Source of the DNA: Bacillus massiliigorillae | GTDB lineage: Bacteria; Bacillota; Bacilli; Bacillales; DSM-1321 | NCBI RefSeq assembly: GCF_000380245.2 | Contig: NZ_HG428741.1 | Coordinates: 632,226-696,225, forward strand | Direction: 5' to 3' | DNA: 64,000 bases | Part shown: in pieces, positions 62,480 through 64,000 of the stretch | How positions within the stretch are numbered: the first letter of the stretch is position 1 | Layout of the letters: each line of letters begins with the position of its first letter | Translations under genes and position numbers: made by a program | Notes under the pieces: model-generated | The model's database searches: none | What the model was told of the DNA's origin: nothing | What the model saw: the letters and a program-made list of their open reading frames with translations, nothing else

Positions 62480-63202
62480 ATGCAGGCGGTTTTGTTTATT
62501 TGTCATGGTAGTAGACGTAAAGTTTCATGCGCTGAAGCAATTGCTTTTATGAAGGAATGTCAAAATGAATTTTCACAGATTCCTATTGTAGAGTATGGCT
62601 TTCTTGAATTAGCTACCCCCACTATTGAAGATGGCTTTGAAAGTTGTATAAAGCAAGGTGCAACAAAGATTGCGGTAGTTCCTTTTCTCTTATTAGCAGC
62701 TGGGCATGTTATGTACGATATACCACAGGAATTAGTTCGATTGCAATCACAGTATCCTTCTATCAAGCTTTCCTACGGTAATCCGATTGGAGTTACAAAT
62801 AAAATGTCTCAGCTGGTCCTAGATCAAGTGAATGGAACGAATGTAAATCTAAATGAAGCGCACATTATAATAGTAGGAAGAGGGAGTCGGATGTTAGAGG
62901 TGCAAAGGCAATTAGAAGAAATCATTGCGCCTGTAAGACGAGTTTATCATTCTCTATCTATTTCTTATTTAACAGGTTGTAAACCATCTTTTGTTGATAG
63001 TTTAAACGATGCGTTACATGCTGGCTATTCAACCATTATCGTTGTTCCATATTTAATCTTTTCGGGAGTATTAACTGAAAAGATTGATCAAACAGTTCAT
63101 AGCCTTAATATACAAAATAAGCAAGTAATTATTACAGCACCTTTATCTACCCATCCAAATATGAAATTAGCTTTATTCGATCGTGTGAAAGAAGCAGTTT
63201 AA
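62480..63202 (+). CDS. sirB: Sirohydrochlorin chelatase (SirB/CbiX)
   Basis: 240 residues of the CbiX family, two half-domains. The metal-binding HGSRRK is at residues 8-13 and VPFLLLAAGHVMYDIP has the second His; the C-terminal half (IIIVGRGS, VVPYLIFSG) has lost one His. It would insert Fe2+ into sirohydrochlorin. It starts one base after sumT. No precorrin-2 dehydrogenase (SirC) gene follows, unlike in B. subtilis ylnDEF. Confidence 0.9.
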   Translation: MQAVLFICHGSRRKVSCAEAIAFMKECQNEFSQIPIVEYGFLELATPTIEDGFESCIKQGATKIAVVPFLLLAAGHVMYDIPQELVRLQSQYPSIKLSYGNPIGVTNKMSQLVLDQVNGTNVNLNEAHIIIVGRGSRMLEVQRQLEEIIAPVRRVYHSLSISYLTGCKPSFVDSLNDALHAGYSTIIVVPYLIFSGVLTEKIDQTVHSLNIQNKQVIITAPLSTHPNMKLALFDRVKEAV

Positions 63203-63214
63203 TAGGTTGTGTAA

Positions 63215-63252
63215 ATAAACCGTGATTCTTTTAGAGTCACGGTTTATTTCAT
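63215..63252 (+). terminator. Terminator of the sulfate assimilation operon
   Basis: ATAAACCGTGA with TCACGGTTTAT, 11-base loop, then TTC. Confidence 0.8.
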
Positions 63253-63330
63253 AATATTTATGAGTGAATGCATTTTGTTTAATGTATAATAACAAATGTA
63301 TGAAAATCCCTATAGGAGGAATAAAACAAC

Positions 63331-64000
63331 ATGATTGAACAACAACAGTATTTAGGATTTGATTGTTTAGTAATGACTGAAGCAAAAACGAATTCAAAAG
63401 CGATTCTTTGTCCAGAAAGAGGCGGTATTTTAATTCAACTGACTTTAGAAGGAGAAGAGGTTTTTTATTTACAAGAAGATACTTTCAGTGATGCTACGAA
63501 AAACATCCGTGGTGGTAATCCAATTCTTTTCCCTACTTGTGGTCCACTTCCTAATAATGAATACATATTAGATGGTAAAACATACTCTTTAAAACAACAC
63601 GGCTTTGCACGTAATAAAGTGTGGGCAGTTGAATCTACAGAATCGACAGAGGAGTCAATTAAAGTTACGCTTCGCTTAGAAGATGATGAGGAAACGAGAG
63701 AGTTATATCCATTCTCTTTCCGCTTATTATTTACATATGAATTGAAAGATGGCAAGTTATCTCTTTATCAAACATATGAAAACCTGTCTAATCGAACTAT
63801 GCCTTTTTATGCTGGTTTCCATCCATATTTCTTAGGTGATCACTATAGTGCTACATATGATATTCCTTCTACTCATTATTTAGATGCTGAAGATGGGAAA
63901 GTAAAGGAAAGAAAGCAACCTATTAATGAGCTAGAAATTGCTGATACAAAAATATTTTTAGAATTGTCTAAGCCAACGTCTAGCATTACATTTAAAAACC
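63331..64000 (+). CDS. Aldose epimerase-like protein (3' partial)
   Basis: 223 residues visible; the frame runs off the right edge. It has the galactose-mutarotase fold: ERGGILIQLTLEGEEV, NIRGGNPILFPTCGPL, KQHGFARNKVW and PFYAGFHPYFLG with catalytic His. This resembles YihR/YeaD-like hexose-phosphate epimerases more than GalM. The substrate is unknown. ATG with AGGAGG 10 bases upstream. Confidence 0.85.
   Translation, partial: MIEQQQYLGFDCLVMTEAKTNSKAILCPERGGILIQLTLEGEEVFYLQEDTFSDATKNIRGGNPILFPTCGPLPNNEYILDGKTYSLKQHGFARNKVWAVESTESTEESIKVTLRLEDDEETRELYPFSFRLLFTYELKDGKLSLYQTYENLSNRTMPFYAGFHPYFLGDHYSATYDIPSTHYLDAEDGKVKERKQPINELEIADTKIFLELSKPTSSITFKN

Noticed and set aside
63465..63755. Minus-strand frame of 96 codons
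   Set aside because: Shadow of the aldose epimerase-like gene, which has the better start, ribosome binding site and family motifs.
1..64000. CRISPR arrays, tRNA and rRNA genes, complete insertion sequences
   Set aside because: I looked for regularly spaced direct repeats, cloverleaf sequences and transposase motifs and saw none.

Overview
The window is AT-rich chromosomal DNA from a spore-forming member of the Bacillaceae. Evidence for this is strong AAGGAGG-type ribosome binding sites, frequent GTG and TTG starts, a proline T-box, a CotF-like spore coat pair, Prli42, and a backbone that follows the Bacillus subtilis yqi-yqj region (yqiK-like, yqzF, bkdR, bkd genes, brxB, yqjA, mce, yqjD, yqjE, dinB, gnd, zwf, rnz, namA, proI, yqjP, yqjQ). 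The species cannot be fixed from the sequence alone.

Region by region. 1-1.8 kb: two phage-type structural genes (the first cut by the window edge) and a gene-free stretch. 1.8-4.6 kb: a glycerophosphodiester phosphodiesterase, a chemoreceptor and YqzF. 4.6-5.3 kb: a cluster of palindromic intergenic repeats. 5.3-12.5 kb: BkdR, a sigma-54 promoter and the branched-chain 2-oxoacid dehydrogenase genes lpdV-bkdAA-bkdAB-bkdB; the ptb-bcd-buk genes usual at this point are absent. 12.9-18.5 kb: methylmalonyl-CoA mutase (mutA, mutB), its chaperone meaB, and brxB. 18.8-24.2 kb: a FUSC membrane protein, an L,D-transpeptidase, Prli42, methylmalonyl-CoA epimerase, a carboxyltransferase and a PepT-like peptidase. 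24.5-29.9 kb: GNAT acetyltransferases (two in tandem), a lipoprotein, DNA polymerase IV and 6-phosphogluconate dehydrogenase.

30-44.9 kb is an inserted catabolic block for pyrimidines: PreT-PreA, dihydropyrimidinase, an NCS1 permease, a small unknown protein, an N-carbamoyl-amino-acid hydrolase and a PucR-type regulator, then an omega-amino acid:pyruvate aminotransferase, and on the opposite strand an amino acid permease with a CoA-acylating semialdehyde dehydrogenase. Together they would convert uracil or thymine to beta-alanine or beta-aminoisobutyrate and on to acetyl-CoA or propionyl-CoA. The block separates gnd from zwf, which are near neighbours in B. subtilis.

45-53.4 kb returns to backbone genes: zwf, rnz, coat proteins, namA, proI under a proline T-box, YqjP, YqjQ and a lipoprotein. 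53.5-56.7 kb holds an ECF sigma factor with a DUF4179 membrane partner, then a split ThrE-type exporter. 57-63.2 kb is an assimilatory sulfate reduction operon (yezD, cysH, sat, cysC, sulfite reductase, DUF3906, sumT, sirB). The window ends inside an aldose-epimerase-like gene.

Functional theme: branched-chain amino acid breakdown (Bkd), thymine breakdown (pyrimidine block) and the propionyl-CoA to succinyl-CoA route (carboxyltransferase, epimerase, MutAB, MeaB) are all encoded within about 40 kb. Nothing here is clearly a wholly new system. The most interesting items are the missing ptb-bcd-buk genes, the pyrimidine island with its small unknown protein, the nested mobile-looking repeats, and a hairpin that would hide the ribosome binding site of the coat gene pair.
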